This document shows, one piece after another, positions 6,008-6,342 of a DNA stretch of 6,342 nucleotides (position 1 is the stretch's first letter; the number at the start of each line of letters is the position of its first letter). A program made the position numbers and the translations under genes. This stretch comes from Tardiphaga sp. (GTDB lineage: Bacteria; Pseudomonadota; Alphaproteobacteria; Rhizobiales; Xanthobacteraceae). The notes beneath the pieces were generated by a model. That model was not told where the DNA came from. It did not search any database and saw nothing but the letters and a program-made list of their open reading frames with translations. The stretch spans positions 1 through 6,342 of the forward strand of contig JAQGJF010000528.1 in NCBI GenBank assembly GCA_028290765.1, in the 5' to 3' direction.

Positions 6008-6342
6008 TGATTGTCGCCTTTTCTACGCCGTAGTCAGTCAATTTCCACTTTGTCAGCAGGGCACGGTAGGAGCCGTCCGCGATCAACGCATCCAACGCCT
6101 CCACCACCGCCTGCTGAAGCACCTTTTCCTTTACACCCAACGCAAGCCCGGTGAACTGGACGGCGAATACCTCGCCGATCAGGACATAGGCGCCGGGTTC
6201 CAGGTCCATCAGGTAAGGGAGCGTCTCGCCGCCCTGGACGGCCGCATCCAACCGTCCCTGCTTGAGCTGGGTGCGAGCATCGGCCGATCCTTCCGTGCCG
6301 ACGAACTTGATCGGATTGCTACCGCAATGCGCATCGCTCCAG
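5994..6342 (-). CDS. ABC transporter solute-binding protein, family 3 (amino-acid type), C-terminal part
   Basis: The frame is open to the window edge, so the 5' end lies outside and only the last 115 residues are visible. The TTG at 6249-6251 is internal and not a start. The sequence fits the C-terminal lobe of family 3 periplasmic binding proteins (amino-acid/polar-compound type): DARTQLKQGRLDAAVQGGE, where the segment ending in D is the usual 'hinge-return' region, then GLALGVKEK, VVEALDALIADGSYRALLTKW, and the typical end LTDYGVEKATINAGQ. In this family the tail 'KW.L......KA.iN' is characteristic. Its stop overlaps the start of the deacetylase gene, placing it as the upstream gene of the same operon. 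A signal peptide would be expected in the missing part. The ligand is unknown. Confidence 0.88.
   Translation of the reverse strand, partial: WSDAHCGSNPIKFVGTEGSADARTQLKQGRLDAAVQGGETLPYLMDLEPGAYVLIGEVFAVQFTGLALGVKEKVLQQAVVEALDALIADGSYRALLTKWKLTDYGVEKATINAGQ

Overview
The window looks like a stretch of chromosome from an alphaproteobacterium of the Bradyrhizobium/Rhizobiales type. The basis is the GC-rich third codon positions of the long genes, the style of the encoded proteins (Tat-exported family 5 solute-binding protein, amidohydrolase, PgdA-like deacetylase) and the small hypothetical proteins. This placement is inference from composition and protein style, not from a search. The window divides near position 2137 into a ragged accessory-looking left third and a compact, well-ordered operon on the minus strand.

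Left part (1-2136): about 360 bases without a convincing gene hold a dispersed 20-26 base repeat (119-144 and 229-248, plus an inverted copy at 274-292 that forms a 61-base imperfect palindrome) and a small perfect hairpin. A plus-strand gene (358-858) follows. Its N-terminus resembles the N-terminal domain of fumarylacetoacetate hydrolase-family proteins and its C-terminus carries a 17-residue tandem repeat. Facing it on the minus strand are two small, probably coupled hypothetical genes (1113-1253 and 742-1113, joined by TAATG). The first is too short to appear in a usual ORF list. A further degenerate copy of the repeat lies at 1305-1330, just upstream of that pair. Then come a small plus-strand hypothetical gene (1449-1715) and a truncated glyoxalase/VOC-family remnant whose homology stops about 17 bases before the neighbouring amidohydrolase gene ends.

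Right part (6342 down to 2137, minus strand): four tightly packed genes in the order family 3 (amino-acid type) solute-binding protein (5' end outside the window), NodB/CE4-fold deacetylase, Tat-exported family 5 (peptide/opine/nickel type) solute-binding protein, and a cytosine-deaminase/triazine-hydrolase-like amidohydrolase. Junctions are a 14-base overlap, a 32-base gap and a 4-base ATGA overlap, so they are very likely one transcription unit. The deacetylase is closest in motif layout to the Helicobacter HP0310 (PgdA) type. As I recall, cyclic-imide hydrolases also belong to that fold. Together with the metal-dependent amidohydrolase, this suggests uptake and ring or amide hydrolysis of a small nitrogen compound rather than cell-wall modification. 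The substrate cannot be read from the sequence. No permease or ATPase genes are in view; they may lie beyond 6342. I see no RNA gene, CRISPR array, transposase or clear rho-independent terminator.
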